64,000 nucleotides of DNA from Thermomicrobiales bacterium (GTDB lineage: Bacteria > Chloroflexota > Chloroflexia > Thermomicrobiales > UBA6265). A program made the translations under genes and the position numbers. Shown here in pieces: positions 26,741 to 35,260 of this stretch (the stretch's first letter is position 1; each line of letters begins with the position of its first letter). Where the stretch lies: the NCBI GenBank assembly GCA_019637585.1, contig JAHBVL010000001.1, positions 62,001 through 126,000 of the forward strand, in the 5' to 3' direction. Below the pieces are notes generated by a model. The model was not told where the DNA came from. It worked only from the letters and a program-made list of their open reading frames with translations, and did no database searches.

Positions 26741-28498
26741 ATGCCTGCGAGATATTCGGTTTCGTTCGAGCGGAACGTTCCTGTGCCAATGAGCGACGGC
26801 ACGATCCTCTACGCCGACGTCTACCGGCCCGCCACTCCCGGCAAATATCCGGTCATCTTGCAGCGAACCCCCTACGACAAATCGGCGCCGATCAATTCCT
26901 CCGGGCCATTTGCCCTCCGCGCCGCCGGCGAGGGGTACGCCGTTGTCATTCAGGACACCCGCGGTCGCTGGGCCTCCGAAGGCGTCTTCCATGCCTTCCC
27001 CTACGAACGGCAGGATGGATACGACACCTGCGCCTGGTTGCAGGAACAACCCTGGTCGAATGGACGGATCGGCATGTGCGGCGGATCGTATGTCGGACTG
27101 ACTCAGTGGCAGGCGGCCCTCGGCAACGCACCCGGTTTGCAGGCGATCGTGCCCACGGTCACCGCCGCCGACTATCACGAGGGCTGGACCTATCAGGGTG
27201 GCGCCTTCGAGCTGAACTTCAATCTCAGCTGGACGCTCACCTACCTCTCATCGGCCACCGCGGCCAAGCGACTGGCAGCCGATCCAGGTTTCGGTCCGAA
27301 AGTGGAGAACCTCTTCGATCGTATCGACAATATGGCGCCGGAATTCGACCGGATGCCCCTGAAGGGCGATCCGCTGCTAGCAGAGCTCGCCCCGTACTAT
27401 GACGAGTGGCTGAGCCATCCCTCCCACGGCGCATTCTGGGACAAGATCAAGGTAGATACCCATTACAACGATATTGATGTCGCCGCGCTCAATGTCGGCG
27501 CCTGGTACGACATCTTTCTCGGCGGCACGATTCACAACTTCCTCGGCATGCAACAGCATGGCAAAACCGAACAGGCCCGCAGGGGAAGCAGTCTGCTGAT
27601 CGGCCCATGGGAGCACATGACTGTCGTTACCGTGAGTCCCGTCGGCGAATACGACCCTGGCGTACGAAGCTGGCACACGGTGTACGACGTCGATGGCGTC
27701 ACCCTCCGCTGGTATGACAAATGGCTGCGGGATGTCGAAAGCGCAGGAGAGGAGAAACCAGTCACCATCTTCGTGATGGGCGCCAATCAATGGCGGCAGG
27801 AAGACGAATGGCCCCTCGCCCGCACCCGGTATGTCGACTACTTCTTCGCCAGCGATGGTAAAGCGAATACCCTCTTCGGCGACGGGAGGCTGTCGCGCGA
27901 GCCCGATGGCGACGGCCGCCCCGACAACTATCTCTACGACCCCCTGAATCCGGCGCCGACCCGCGGCGGACCCCTCTGCTGCAATACCTACTGGGCGGCC
28001 GCAGGCGCTTTCGACCAGACCGAAACCGAAACTCGTCCAGACGTGCTCGTCTACTCCAGCCCAATTCTGGAAGAAGCCGTGGAAGTCACCGGACCGGTCA
28101 AGGTCATTCTGTACGCCGCCAGCAGCGCGGTCGATACCGACTTCACCGCCAAGCTGGTCGACGTCTCACCCTGCGGCGACGCCAAGAACCTGACCGACGG
28201 CATCATCCGGGCTCGCTACCGAAAAACGACCCGCGAGGAGCATTTCCTGGTTCCCGGCGAAGTCGAAGCGTACGAAATCGATCTCTGGGCCACGAGCAAC
28301 GTCTTCCTGCCCGGTCATCAGATCCGCGTCGAGATCTCCTCGAGCAACTTCCCCCGCTTCGACCGAAACCCGAACCATGGCGGCGTCATCGCCGAAGCGA
28401 CGAAAGAGGATTGCATCGTCGCCCACCAGACCGTCTATCACGATGCAGGGTATCCATCGCGGATCGTGTTGCCGGTCGTGGAAGGGGATCTTCCGTAG
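26741..28498 (+). CDS. CocE/NonD family hydrolase (X-Pro dipeptidyl-peptidase S15-like)
   Basis: 585 residues of an alpha/beta hydrolase. The first domain begins NVPVPMSDGTILYADVYRPA and has the oxyanion region RTPYDK. The nucleophile elbow is GMCGGSYVGLTQWQAA (GGSYVG), and the C-terminal jelly-roll domain (about 360-585) includes VTGPVKVILYAASSAVDTDF and HQIRVEISSSNFPRFDRNPN. Members cleave esters or amides such as cocaine or acyl side chains. No signal peptide. GAGGAGAA precedes the ATG. The substrate is unknown. Confidence 0.9.
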   Translation: MPARYSVSFERNVPVPMSDGTILYADVYRPATPGKYPVILQRTPYDKSAPINSSGPFALRAAGEGYAVVIQDTRGRWASEGVFHAFPYERQDGYDTCAWLQEQPWSNGRIGMCGGSYVGLTQWQAALGNAPGLQAIVPTVTAADYHEGWTYQGGAFELNFNLSWTLTYLSSATAAKRLAADPGFGPKVENLFDRIDNMAPEFDRMPLKGDPLLAELAPYYDEWLSHPSHGAFWDKIKVDTHYNDIDVAALNVGAWYDIFLGGTIHNFLGMQQHGKTEQARRGSSLLIGPWEHMTVVTVSPVGEYDPGVRSWHTVYDVDGVTLRWYDKWLRDVESAGEEKPVTIFVMGANQWRQEDEWPLARTRYVDYFFASDGKANTLFGDGRLSREPDGDGRPDNYLYDPLNPAPTRGGPLCCNTYWAAAGAFDQTETETRPDVLVYSSPILEEAVEVTGPVKVILYAASSAVDTDFTAKLVDVSPCGDAKNLTDGIIRARYRKTTREEHFLVPGEVEAYEIDLWATSNVFLPGHQIRVEISSSNFPRFDRNPNHGGVIAEATKEDCIVAHQTVYHDAGYPSRIVLPVVEGDLP

Positions 28499-28593
28499 AG
28501 CGGGCGGCCGGCAGCAAGCAGCTGGCAGCGAATGGCGACAGCCGATCTCGGCACGACCAGATCACTGCCCGCTGCAGGCCGCCCGCTGCCGGC

Positions 28594-29475
28594 TCAGGCG
28601 TCGACGTCCGACCGCATCACCCTGATCAGCACCAGCGTCAGCACCATGATCGCCAGCAACAGGAGGATCGAGGCCGCGGCCGCGTTGCCCATATCGAGAT
28701 TGGTGAATCCGATTTTCCAGATGCGGAAGGACACCGTTTCCGTCGCGCCGCCAGGACCACCGGCGGTGAGGATGTAGACGAGATCGTACGTCTTCATCGC
28801 CGAGATCATGCGGATCAGCACGGTCACCAGAATGACCGGCATCATCAGCGGAACCGTCACCGTCGTGAAGATTTGGAGCTTGTTGGCCCCATCGACCCGT
28901 GCTGCCTCGATCGGATCGCGCGGCAACGCGGTCAAACCCGCCAGCAACACCAGCAGCATCAGCGATGTCTCGTGCCAGGCATCGACGCCGATAACAGCCG
29001 GCATGGCGCTGCTCTTCACGGAAAGCCATTCCTGGGCTGGCAACCCCACCTTGCCGAACACCCAGTTCACCGCGCCAAGGTCCGGATGCAACAGTAGCCG
29101 CCAGACCAGACCGACCGCAATCGGGCTGACCAGCAATGGAATGAGCAGAATACCCAGGTAGAGATTCCGGAATCGCAGACCGGGTTGGTTGAGAAGGAGC
29201 GCCAGTCCAAACGCGATCACCAGCTCCAGAATGACCACCGAAATCGTGAGGACAACGGTGTTCCGCACGGCCTGCATGAAGACATCCATGTCCAGCACGC
29301 GACGGAAGTTGTCCAACCCGGAAACCGCGCCGATGCCACCCTGGGTCAGGTCGTACTCGTGGAACGCCACATAGAGCGCATACCCCAGCGGAAACCCGAC
29401 AATCGCCACCAGCGCGACGATCGTCGGCAGCACCATCCGCCACCCAAACGTCCCTATGCCGCTATCTCGCGTCAT
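28594..29475 (-). CDS. ABC sugar transporter permease, MalF/UgpA type
   Basis: 293 residues with six membrane spans. The cytoplasmic EAA loop reads DPIEAARVDGANKLQIFTTV, typical of CUT1 carbohydrate permeases. It is the last gene of a minus-strand transporter operon: MalG-type permease (31764-32651), binding protein (30371-31711), then this gene. Between it and the binding protein lie ~900 bp of repeats and a GIY-YIG gene, so it may need its own promoter. No ATPase gene is present. A shared ATPase of the MsiK/MalK kind is the usual solution in such systems. Confidence 0.9.
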   Translation of the reverse strand: MTRDSGIGTFGWRMVLPTIVALVAIVGFPLGYALYVAFHEYDLTQGGIGAVSGLDNFRRVLDMDVFMQAVRNTVVLTISVVILELVIAFGLALLLNQPGLRFRNLYLGILLIPLLVSPIAVGLVWRLLLHPDLGAVNWVFGKVGLPAQEWLSVKSSAMPAVIGVDAWHETSLMLLVLLAGLTALPRDPIEAARVDGANKLQIFTTVTVPLMMPVILVTVLIRMISAMKTYDLVYILTAGGPGGATETVSFRIWKIGFTNLDMGNAAAASILLLLAIMVLTLVLIRVMRSDVDA

Positions 29476-29498
29476 ACACCCAACCCAGTCCAGCCATC

Positions 29499-29601
29499 GT
29501 CATTCCGAGCCTGCCGAGGAATCTCTCCTTCATCACAGCGCCGGTCATCTCAAGCCGTCGCTCTCATAACAGAGAGATCTCTCCGCTTCGGTCGAGATGA
29601 C
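29499..29601. repeat. 103-bp palindromic repeat, copy 1
   Basis: Begins GTCATTCCGAGCCTGCCGAG, ends TTCGGTCGAGATGAC, and contains the perfect palindrome GAGAGATCTCTC near its 3' side. It sits just downstream of the GIY-YIG gene. Confidence 0.88.
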
Positions 29602-29631
29602 GATGTTGCCAGTCAATATGACCAACCTGGC

Positions 29632-29943
29632 CTACTGACTGGCCGGCACATAATCACCAAACCATTGATGAGCAAGATCCCGCCAAGTTGGATTCTGCTG
29701 CTCGATGAGCCACAGCTTCTTGGCACGACTCCATCTTTTGAGTTGCTTCTCTCGTGCAATGGCATCACCTGGGCTCGCAAACTCCTCCATGAACACAAGC
29801 ATTGTGGCGTTGTAGCGGCGGACGAACCCCTCTTGCTCTTTTGAGCGATGCTCGTAAACCCTCCGCTCGAGATCATTCGTCATTCCAATGTAGAGCGTGC
29901 GAGAGACGTTCGACATGATGTAGACGTAGTAGCTGCCGGGCAT
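29632..29943 (-). CDS. GIY-YIG domain nuclease (URI/YhbQ type)
   Basis: 103 residues. YVYIMSNVSRTLYIGMTNDL is the GIY-YIG signature (YVY...YIG), RRVYEHRS carries the Arg/His, and DAIAREKQLKRWSRAKK contains the catalytic Glu region (REKQLK). It is a stand-alone minimal nuclease module. It lies inside a sugar-transporter operon and is bracketed by four 103-bp palindromic repeats, which suggests that the gene and repeats arrived or spread together. No canonical ribosome site is seen. Confidence 0.9.
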   Translation of the reverse strand: MPGSYYVYIMSNVSRTLYIGMTNDLERRVYEHRSKEQEGFVRRYNATMLVFMEEFASPGDAIAREKQLKRWSRAKKLWLIEQQNPTWRDLAHQWFGDYVPASQ

Positions 29944-29973
29944 ACGAACGTCTCACTTTGCGATCACCACATC

Positions 29974-30292
29974 GTCATTCCGAGTCTGCCGAGGAACCTC
30001 TCCGTCATCACAGCGCCGGTCTTCTCAAGCCTCCACTCTCATAGCGGAGAGATCTCTCCACTTCGGTCGAGATGACAGTTCGTCATTCCGAGCCTGCCGA
30101 GGAACCTCTCCGTCATCACAGCGCCGGTCATCGCAAGCCATCGCTGCCATAATGGAGAGATCTCTCCACTTCGGCCGAGATGACACTGCGTCATTCCGAG
30201 CGTGCCGAGGAACCTCTCCGTCATCACAGCGCCGGTCATCTCAAGCCTCCGCTCTCATAGCGGAGAGATCTCTCCGCTTCGGTCGAGATGAC
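29974..30292. repeat. Three tandem 103-bp palindromic repeats at a 108-bp period
   Basis: Copies at 29974-30076, 30082-30184 and 30190-30292, separated by exactly 5 nt. They match the copy at 29499 with few changes. Each begins GTCATTCCGAG and ends GAGATGAC. Confidence 0.92.
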
Positions 30293-30337
30293 GATGTTGC
30301 CGGGCGGGATGACCATGATGCCGGGCGGGATGACGAT

Positions 30338-30364
30338 GTCGGGACGACGGCATGTCGTCCCGAC
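30338..30364 (-). terminator. Hairpin after the solute-binding protein gene
   Basis: A perfect 11-bp stem (GTCGGGACGAC with GTCGTCCCGAC) and a 5-nt loop, 6 nt past the stop of the binding-protein gene on the minus strand. There is no T-run. It may act as an attenuator or mRNA end that makes the binding protein more abundant than the downstream permease. Confidence 0.6.
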
Positions 30365-30370
30365 AACCGC

Positions 30371-31711
30371 CTACAGCAACTCCGCCAGCTCTTCCGCGGC
30401 AGCGTCCATCGCCTCCTGAGGGGTCGCGCCGCCGGTTACAGCGTTGCTCAGGTGGCGTCCCATGATCTCCACCAGTTGATTCTGCCGGGTGATGGCCGGC
30501 AATCCCTTGCCGGTCGCGGCCAGATCAGCGACCTGCGCCAGCCACGGGAACTTGGCGATGTACTCCTCGTTCTCATAAAGCGCCGACTGCGCCGCCACGC
30601 CGCCGCCCATACCGCGCCGCAGCGCAATCTCCGGCGACTCGACCCACTTGATGAATTCAAACGCAGCATCCGGGCTCGGCGAGCTCACCGGAATGCCCCA
30701 ACTCCACGACCCGGTCAGACCCGTGCCGCCCGGCATCGTGGTGATGGCTCCCTTGCCGGAAACCTGGCTGTCCTCGACCGTTTCTCCGTCGGAGAGGAAG
30801 AAGAGGTAGCTGACCGAGGAGAACGCCTTGCCCTGCCGCCAGAGCGCACCCGTGTCGTTCAGGTCAGCATTGGCCGCACCCGGCTGAGCCGCATTGTTCA
30901 CGGCATCGGCGAAGTAGGTCAGCGCCTGAACACCCGCTTCGTTGTTGACGATGACCTCGGTCAGGTCCTCGTTGTAGAAGTCCCCGCCATTGCCATAAAG
31001 CCAGTTGCAGAACTCCATCAGAATCGGGTCGCCCTGCATGCCCTGAATGACCCCGCCATACATCTCGCCGGGATTGATCTGCTGAACCGCCTTGATGACC
31101 TCGACGTAATCCCCAACCGACTCCGGCATGGCCAGGTCTTTGCCGGCGATCTCGGCGTAGCTCGCCTTGAATTCCTCATCTTCCATGAGGTCGCTGCGGT
31201 AGATCAGCCCCATCGGATAGATGTACTGCGGGACGTAGTAGGTCCCCCCATCGACCCGCGAATTGCTGTTCAGCAGCGCTTCCGAGTAGCGCGACATGTC
31301 CAGCGCGCCATTGCTCGCCTCGATGCGGGGAGTCAGCTCTTCGACCCAACCCGACCGGGCGAATTCATAGGTCCAGTAGAAGTCGACCTGCAGGAAGTCG
31401 TACGCGCCATTCCCTTCGCCCGACGCCAGCTGCGTCACCAGGAGGTCGTGCATCACCGGATAGACGACCTTTTCGAACTGCACTTTGATGCCGGTCAACT
31501 CTTCGAACTCCGGCAGCATCTCCTCGATCACCGTTGTCTCGGTGAGATCTTCCATCAGCGCGTTGAGCGTCGTTCCTTCGAAATCACGAGAAAAGGTGAT
31601 CTCCTGAGCCGACGCCGGCGCGGCGAAACGGGTACCCAGCGTTGCACCGAGTCCTGCCGCTCCGGCCCCGCCCATTAGCAAACGACGGTTGATCTTGCTG
31701 TTGCGTACCAT
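30371..31711 (-). CDS. Extracellular sugar-binding protein of ABC transporter (family 1)
   Basis: 446 residues. The start KINRRLLMGGAGAAGLG is a twin-arginine signal, and the mature protein has the SBP family 1 fold (EEMLPEFEELTGIKVQFEKV, YFADAVNNA, AFEFIKWVESPEIALRRGMG). It should bind a carbohydrate outside the membrane and deliver it to the two permeases of the operon. AGGAGGAAA precedes ATG 31711; the in-frame stretch back to 31798 is not part of the protein. The ligand cannot be told. Confidence 0.92.
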   Translation of the reverse strand: MVRNSKINRRLLMGGAGAAGLGATLGTRFAAPASAQEITFSRDFEGTTLNALMEDLTETTVIEEMLPEFEELTGIKVQFEKVVYPVMHDLLVTQLASGEGNGAYDFLQVDFYWTYEFARSGWVEELTPRIEASNGALDMSRYSEALLNSNSRVDGGTYYVPQYIYPMGLIYRSDLMEDEEFKASYAEIAGKDLAMPESVGDYVEVIKAVQQINPGEMYGGVIQGMQGDPILMEFCNWLYGNGGDFYNEDLTEVIVNNEAGVQALTYFADAVNNAAQPGAANADLNDTGALWRQGKAFSSVSYLFFLSDGETVEDSQVSGKGAITTMPGGTGLTGSWSWGIPVSSPSPDAAFEFIKWVESPEIALRRGMGGGVAAQSALYENEEYIAKFPWLAQVADLAATGKGLPAITRQNQLVEIMGRHLSNAVTGGATPQEAMDAAAEELAELL

Positions 31712-31763
31712 GGATGTTTCCTCCTCTTGTCTCTGTCCGGCGGCTGCCCATGCAGCTGCCCTG

Positions 31764-32651
31764 CTACTTGACCGCTCCGAATGTAAGCCCCCGCACAAGA
31801 TACCGCTGAATGAACCAGGTCACGACAACGATCGGCAGCATCATGGCCACGGTAGCCGCGCAGATGGCCCCGACCTGATTGCCCTGCGACGTCATCAGCG
31901 ACGCCAGCGCCACTGGCATCGTCCGCGAATCGCGACCCGTCAGAATGAGCGCGAACAGGAATTCATTCCAGCTCAACACGAACGCGAAAATCCCCGCGGC
32001 CATCAGTCCCGGCAGCGCAACGGGAATCACGATCTGCCGAAACGCCCGAAATGGCGAAGCGCCGTCCACGCGTGCCGCTTCCTCGAGTTCGCGCGGAATG
32101 CTCTGGAAAAACCCGATCAGAATCCAGACGACAAAGGGCAGATTGAACGACAGGTAGACCAGCGCCAGCGTGATACCGCGGTCGAAAAGGGAGAACTGGT
32201 ACCCCAGAACGTTGACCGTCTGCCGGATCAGGAGATAGAAGGGGATCACCAGCGCGACCGGAGGCAACATCTGGGTACCCAGAATGGTCAGACTGAACAA
32301 TGTGCCGCCGGTTCGGTACCGGGCGATGGCATAGGCCGCGAGCGACCCAATCGCCAGGCAGATCCCCGCGGAGAGCGCGGCGATCCAGATCGAATTCCAC
32401 AGATACCGGGTGAAATCCTGCTCCTGCAGAATCTGGCGGTAATTGTCCAGCGTCGGATCGAACCGCATGACCGCCGGGCGGTAGGCCAGATCGCCCGATG
32501 TGAATGACGTCCGCGCGGTCCAGAGCACAGGCAGGAGAATCGTCAAACAGGCCAGAATCAGGACAGCATGCGTCAGAACCCGCCCGATACCCGGCCAGCG
32601 GGATCGCGACGGTTGAGCTTCACTCGACACAGGTTGAGCGACAGCGGACAA
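31764..32651 (-). CDS. ABC sugar transporter permease, MalG type
   Basis: 295 residues with six membrane spans and the EAA loop RELEEAARVDGASPFRAFRQ followed by IVIPVALPGLMA, the MalG/CUT1 form. It is the first gene of the operon. The frame opens directly after a TGA, and the only in-frame candidate at the very start is TTG 32651 without a clear ribosome site, so the start is uncertain by up to ~8 codons. Confidence 0.88.
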   Translation of the reverse strand: MSAVAQPVSSEAQPSRSRWPGIGRVLTHAVLILACLTILLPVLWTARTSFTSGDLAYRPAVMRFDPTLDNYRQILQEQDFTRYLWNSIWIAALSAGICLAIGSLAAYAIARYRTGGTLFSLTILGTQMLPPVALVIPFYLLIRQTVNVLGYQFSLFDRGITLALVYLSFNLPFVVWILIGFFQSIPRELEEAARVDGASPFRAFRQIVIPVALPGLMAAGIFAFVLSWNEFLFALILTGRDSRTMPVALASLMTSQGNQVGAICAATVAMMLPIVVVTWFIQRYLVRGLTFGAVK

Positions 32652-32751
32652 CGGCGGCTCATTTCAGTTCATGCCAGGGGACGGCAACAATACTTTCCAG
32701 CATTGTGAAAAATCATCCGCCCCCTGTCAAACTGGGGGCTTGAGCGTGGGG

Positions 32752-32794
32752 CCCGAAGTCCGGGGTCCGGAGTCCGTAGTCCGTAGTCCGAAGC
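32752..32794. repeat. Heptad tandem array, unit CCGTAGT
   Basis: Six 7-bp units (CCGAAGT, CCGGGGT, CCGGAGT, CCGTAGT, CCGTAGT, CCGAAG) in the divergent region between the MalG-type permease and the HAD gene. Confidence 0.9.
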
Positions 32795-32822
32795 AAGGGT
32801 GAGGACGAATTGGCGGCAACCG

Positions 32823-32861
32823 AGAACCCTCTCCCGCGGTCGGGAGAGGGCAGGGTGAGGG
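32823..32861. repeat. CCCTCTCCCG palindromic repeat, inverted copy
   Basis: CCCTCTCCCG pairs with CGGGAGAGGG around CGGT. It is followed by CAGGGTGAGGG, the reverse complement of the start of the copies at 19890 and 19987. Confidence 0.75.
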
Positions 32862-32881
32862 ACATCTGCTAGTCTCCTACC

Positions 32882-33571
32882 ATGACACTCATCGATCCGC
32901 GGCCCTCGCTGGTCCTGTTCGATCTCGACGACACACTCTGCGACTACGCCTCCGCGCGGTGGTTGCGCCTTCGCATTGCCTTCGACCGCGCGCTCGGACT
33001 TTTGCCCGACCGTCCAGACGTCGATCTCGACCGTCTGGCCCGGGAATCGATCGAGATCCATCCGCACGGCGTCGATCATTTCGATGAGCTCCTGGCCAGG
33101 CATGGCGCATCCCACGCCGAGAGCGCGGCCGCAGCCAAAGAGTGGTATCGCACCAATCGCTTCTACGGATTGCGGCTTTTCGATGACGCGCTGGAAACGC
33201 TGCGCACCGTGCGGGACGCCGTTCCCAACCGGAGAATCGGCATCATCACCAACGGTCCGACCGAAACCCAACACGCCAAAATCGACCTTCTCGCGATCAG
33301 ACCCCTCTTCGACTTCATCCTGGTTTCAGAGGAATTCGGATGTGCCAAACCAGATGCCAGGATTTTCGAGGAAGCGCTCCGCTTGGGTGATGCCGATCCG
33401 GCGACCTCGGTTTTCATCGGCGATTCGCTCGAGTTCGATATGGCCGGCGCCCGCAATGCCGGCATGCGCGGAGTCTGGGTGAACCGGCACCACCACCCCC
33501 GGCCCGAAACCTCCCACGCCCCGGAGCATGTGGTAGCGGATTTGGCGCAGGTGCGGAAGTTGCTGGGGTAA
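32882..33571 (+). CDS. HAD-superfamily hydrolase (YjjG-like phosphatase)
   Basis: 229 residues. Motif I is VLFDLDDTLCDY, motif II is GIITNGPTETQ, the motif III Lys lies in SEEFGCAKPDARIFEEAL, and motif IV is FIGDSLEFDMAGARNAGM. The helical cap inserted after motif I fits subfamily IA and nucleotidase-type enzymes. It is a cytosolic phosphatase of unknown substrate. There is no clear ribosome site, so the message may be leaderless. Confidence 0.88.
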   Translation: MTLIDPRPSLVLFDLDDTLCDYASARWLRLRIAFDRALGLLPDRPDVDLDRLARESIEIHPHGVDHFDELLARHGASHAESAAAAKEWYRTNRFYGLRLFDDALETLRTVRDAVPNRRIGIITNGPTETQHAKIDLLAIRPLFDFILVSEEFGCAKPDARIFEEALRLGDADPATSVFIGDSLEFDMAGARNAGMRGVWVNRHHHPRPETSHAPEHVVADLAQVRKLLG

Positions 33572-33726
33572 TTCGTAGTGCATAGTTCATAGTGCATGGT
33601 TCATAGTCGATAATGATTATCTAGAATCTCTGACTTCGGACCTCGGACTACGGACGTCGGACTACGTCCCTTCCCCCTGACTGCTCGCTGCCTGCTGCCT
33701 GCTGCCCGCTGCCCGCTGCTCGCTTC
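33571..33726. repeat. Three successive heptad arrays of unrelated unit sequence
   Basis: 33571-33610 repeats CATAGTG/CATAGTT, 33631-33668 repeats GACTACG/GACGTCG, and 33676-33726 repeats CTGCCTG/CTGCCCG. All three have period 7, with ~10-20 nt between them, and lie just upstream of the lipoprotein gene. Confidence 0.9.
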
Positions 33727-33808
33727 ATCTATACTCTCAACGGCCCGAATGCGGCCGAACCACGATCGTTCCCGGGGCTTGTCCCGGGGTCCTGAGGCGC
33801 TCGTTTTC

Positions 33809-35137
33809 GTGACTCCTTTCACCCTCCAGACATCATTGTTCAGACCCTCACGGCGGATCTGGACGCTGCTGGTGACTGCCGCACTCCTCCTTCCCTTGCT
33901 CGCCGCCTGTGGCGGCGGCGATGGCAAATCATCCGACCGCACCGGGAAGGTTGTCTGGTACGAAGGCGTTCCTCCGGCCGCCGGCGTCGTCACAGACTCG
34001 GAAGGAACCACCGATCTCGCCCAGACGGCTTCATCGAACGAGTCGACTGCGCAGGACGCCGCGGTTCCAACCGCCACAACCGAATCAGCCCCTCCCGCCG
34101 CCACAACAGAACCGGTTCAAACGACCAGTGAACCGCTCGTCACCGGCAAACTGCTGACAGACGACGAACTCCAGCAATATCAACCCAATGAGCTCGGCTA
34201 TGTGCCGGTGCTCATGTATCACAACATCGTGACCGAATATGGTCCCGACGAAGAAGGCGATGTGCTCTTCCGGACCGTCGACGAATTCATCGGCGACTTG
34301 CAGTGGCTCTACGACAACAACTTCTACGTCATCACACTCGAGGATTACGTCACCAACAACATCTCGGCGCCGGCCGGCAAACACCCGGTGGTACTGGTCT
34401 TCGACGATTCCCGCCCCAGCCAGTTCTATTACGACGTTGCCGCCGACGGTTCAAAAACCCTCGACCCCAACTCGGCGATCGCCATTCTGGAAGAGTTCTT
34501 CAACACACATCCCGGTTTCGGCCGAACCGCCGTTTTTGCGGTGTTGCCCATCCACTGCTTCGACTACGAAGAACCGAGCCAGACTCCGTTCTGCCAGGAA
34601 AAACTCCAGTGGCTGGTCAACAACGGTTATGAAGTCGCGAATCACACCTGGGATCATCAGGACCTTGGCGACGTCTCGAACGAGGTTTTCCTGGAAAAGG
34701 TGGGAGATACGACTCTCTGGATTCGGGAACAGACCGGCGTCGAAACCGCCAGCACCGCGCTCATCCTGCCGTACGGGGTCTTCCCGGGTGGTGAGAACTG
34801 GGAACAGCAGTGGGACTGGATCCGGCATGGATTCGACTATGAGGGGCAGCATATTCAGCTGATGACCGTTCTGGCCGCCGGCGCCGACCCCGCTCCGTCG
34901 CCAATGAACGTCAACTTCGATGTGATGTCGATCGCCCGGATCGGCGCGAAAGACGGTCCGCTGCCCGGCGAAGCCGACCTCTTCCTGACCTTCTGGTTCG
35001 GCGTCTTCGCTGCGAATCCCGAGAATCTCTACACCAGCGACGGCAACCCCGGCACCGTTGTCTTCCCCTCCTGGGCCGCCGACCAGCTCGACGCCGAAAA
35101 AGCCGCTGCCGAAGGAATGCAGGTTATCGAGTATTGA
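33809..35137 (+). CDS. Lipoprotein with polysaccharide-deacetylase-like (NodB) domain
   Basis: About 442 residues from GTG 33809 (an in-frame ATG at 33749 is the alternative). A signal peptide ends in the lipobox LLAAC, so the protein is anchored outside the membrane. A Ser/Thr/Ala-rich stalk (~100 residues) leads to a NodB-type domain (VPVLMYHNIV, VVLVFDDSRPSQF, VANHTWDHQDL). The Asp pair and the HTxxxH metal site are kept, but the usual Gly of TFDDG is Ser. The expected role is removal of N-acetyl groups from cell-surface glycans; activity is uncertain. Confidence 0.8.
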   Translation: MTPFTLQTSLFRPSRRIWTLLVTAALLLPLLAACGGGDGKSSDRTGKVVWYEGVPPAAGVVTDSEGTTDLAQTASSNESTAQDAAVPTATTESAPPAATTEPVQTTSEPLVTGKLLTDDELQQYQPNELGYVPVLMYHNIVTEYGPDEEGDVLFRTVDEFIGDLQWLYDNNFYVITLEDYVTNNISAPAGKHPVVLVFDDSRPSQFYYDVAADGSKTLDPNSAIAILEEFFNTHPGFGRTAVFAVLPIHCFDYEEPSQTPFCQEKLQWLVNNGYEVANHTWDHQDLGDVSNEVFLEKVGDTTLWIREQTGVETASTALILPYGVFPGGENWEQQWDWIRHGFDYEGQHIQLMTVLAAGADPAPSPMNVNFDVMSIARIGAKDGPLPGEADLFLTFWFGVFAANPENLYTSDGNPGTVVFPSWAADQLDAEKAAAEGMQVIEY

Positions 35138-35139
35138 TG

Positions 35140-35230
35140 GGCGGAGTCCGGGGTCCGGAGCTCGGTACGGGAACTCGGGTCGGACTACGAGCTACGGACT
35201 ACGAACCCCGGACTACGGCCCACGCCCCCT
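35140..35230. repeat. Heptad tandem array, drifting unit (CGGAGTC to ACTACGG)
   Basis: About twelve units in register (CGGAGTC, CGGGGTC, CGGAGCT, ..., ACTACGA, GCTACGG, ACTACGA, ACCCCGG, ACTACGG). It fills nearly the whole gap before ispH. Confidence 0.82.
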
Positions 35231-35260
35231 ATACTTCCCCACCAACGAGGATCAAACACC

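Larger units (their letters stand above)
29944..30370. other. Repeat-filled spacer inside the sugar ABC operon
   Basis: No gene seen. It contains three tandem 103-bp repeats, then short GGGCGGGATGAC repeats (30302-30336), then a perfect hairpin next to the binding-protein stop. Confidence 0.8.

Noticed and set aside
29974-30292. CRISPR array (regular 108-bp period)
   Set aside because: The repeats are 103 bp with 5-nt spacers and palindromic interiors; CRISPR has short repeats with longer unique spacers, and no cas gene is present.
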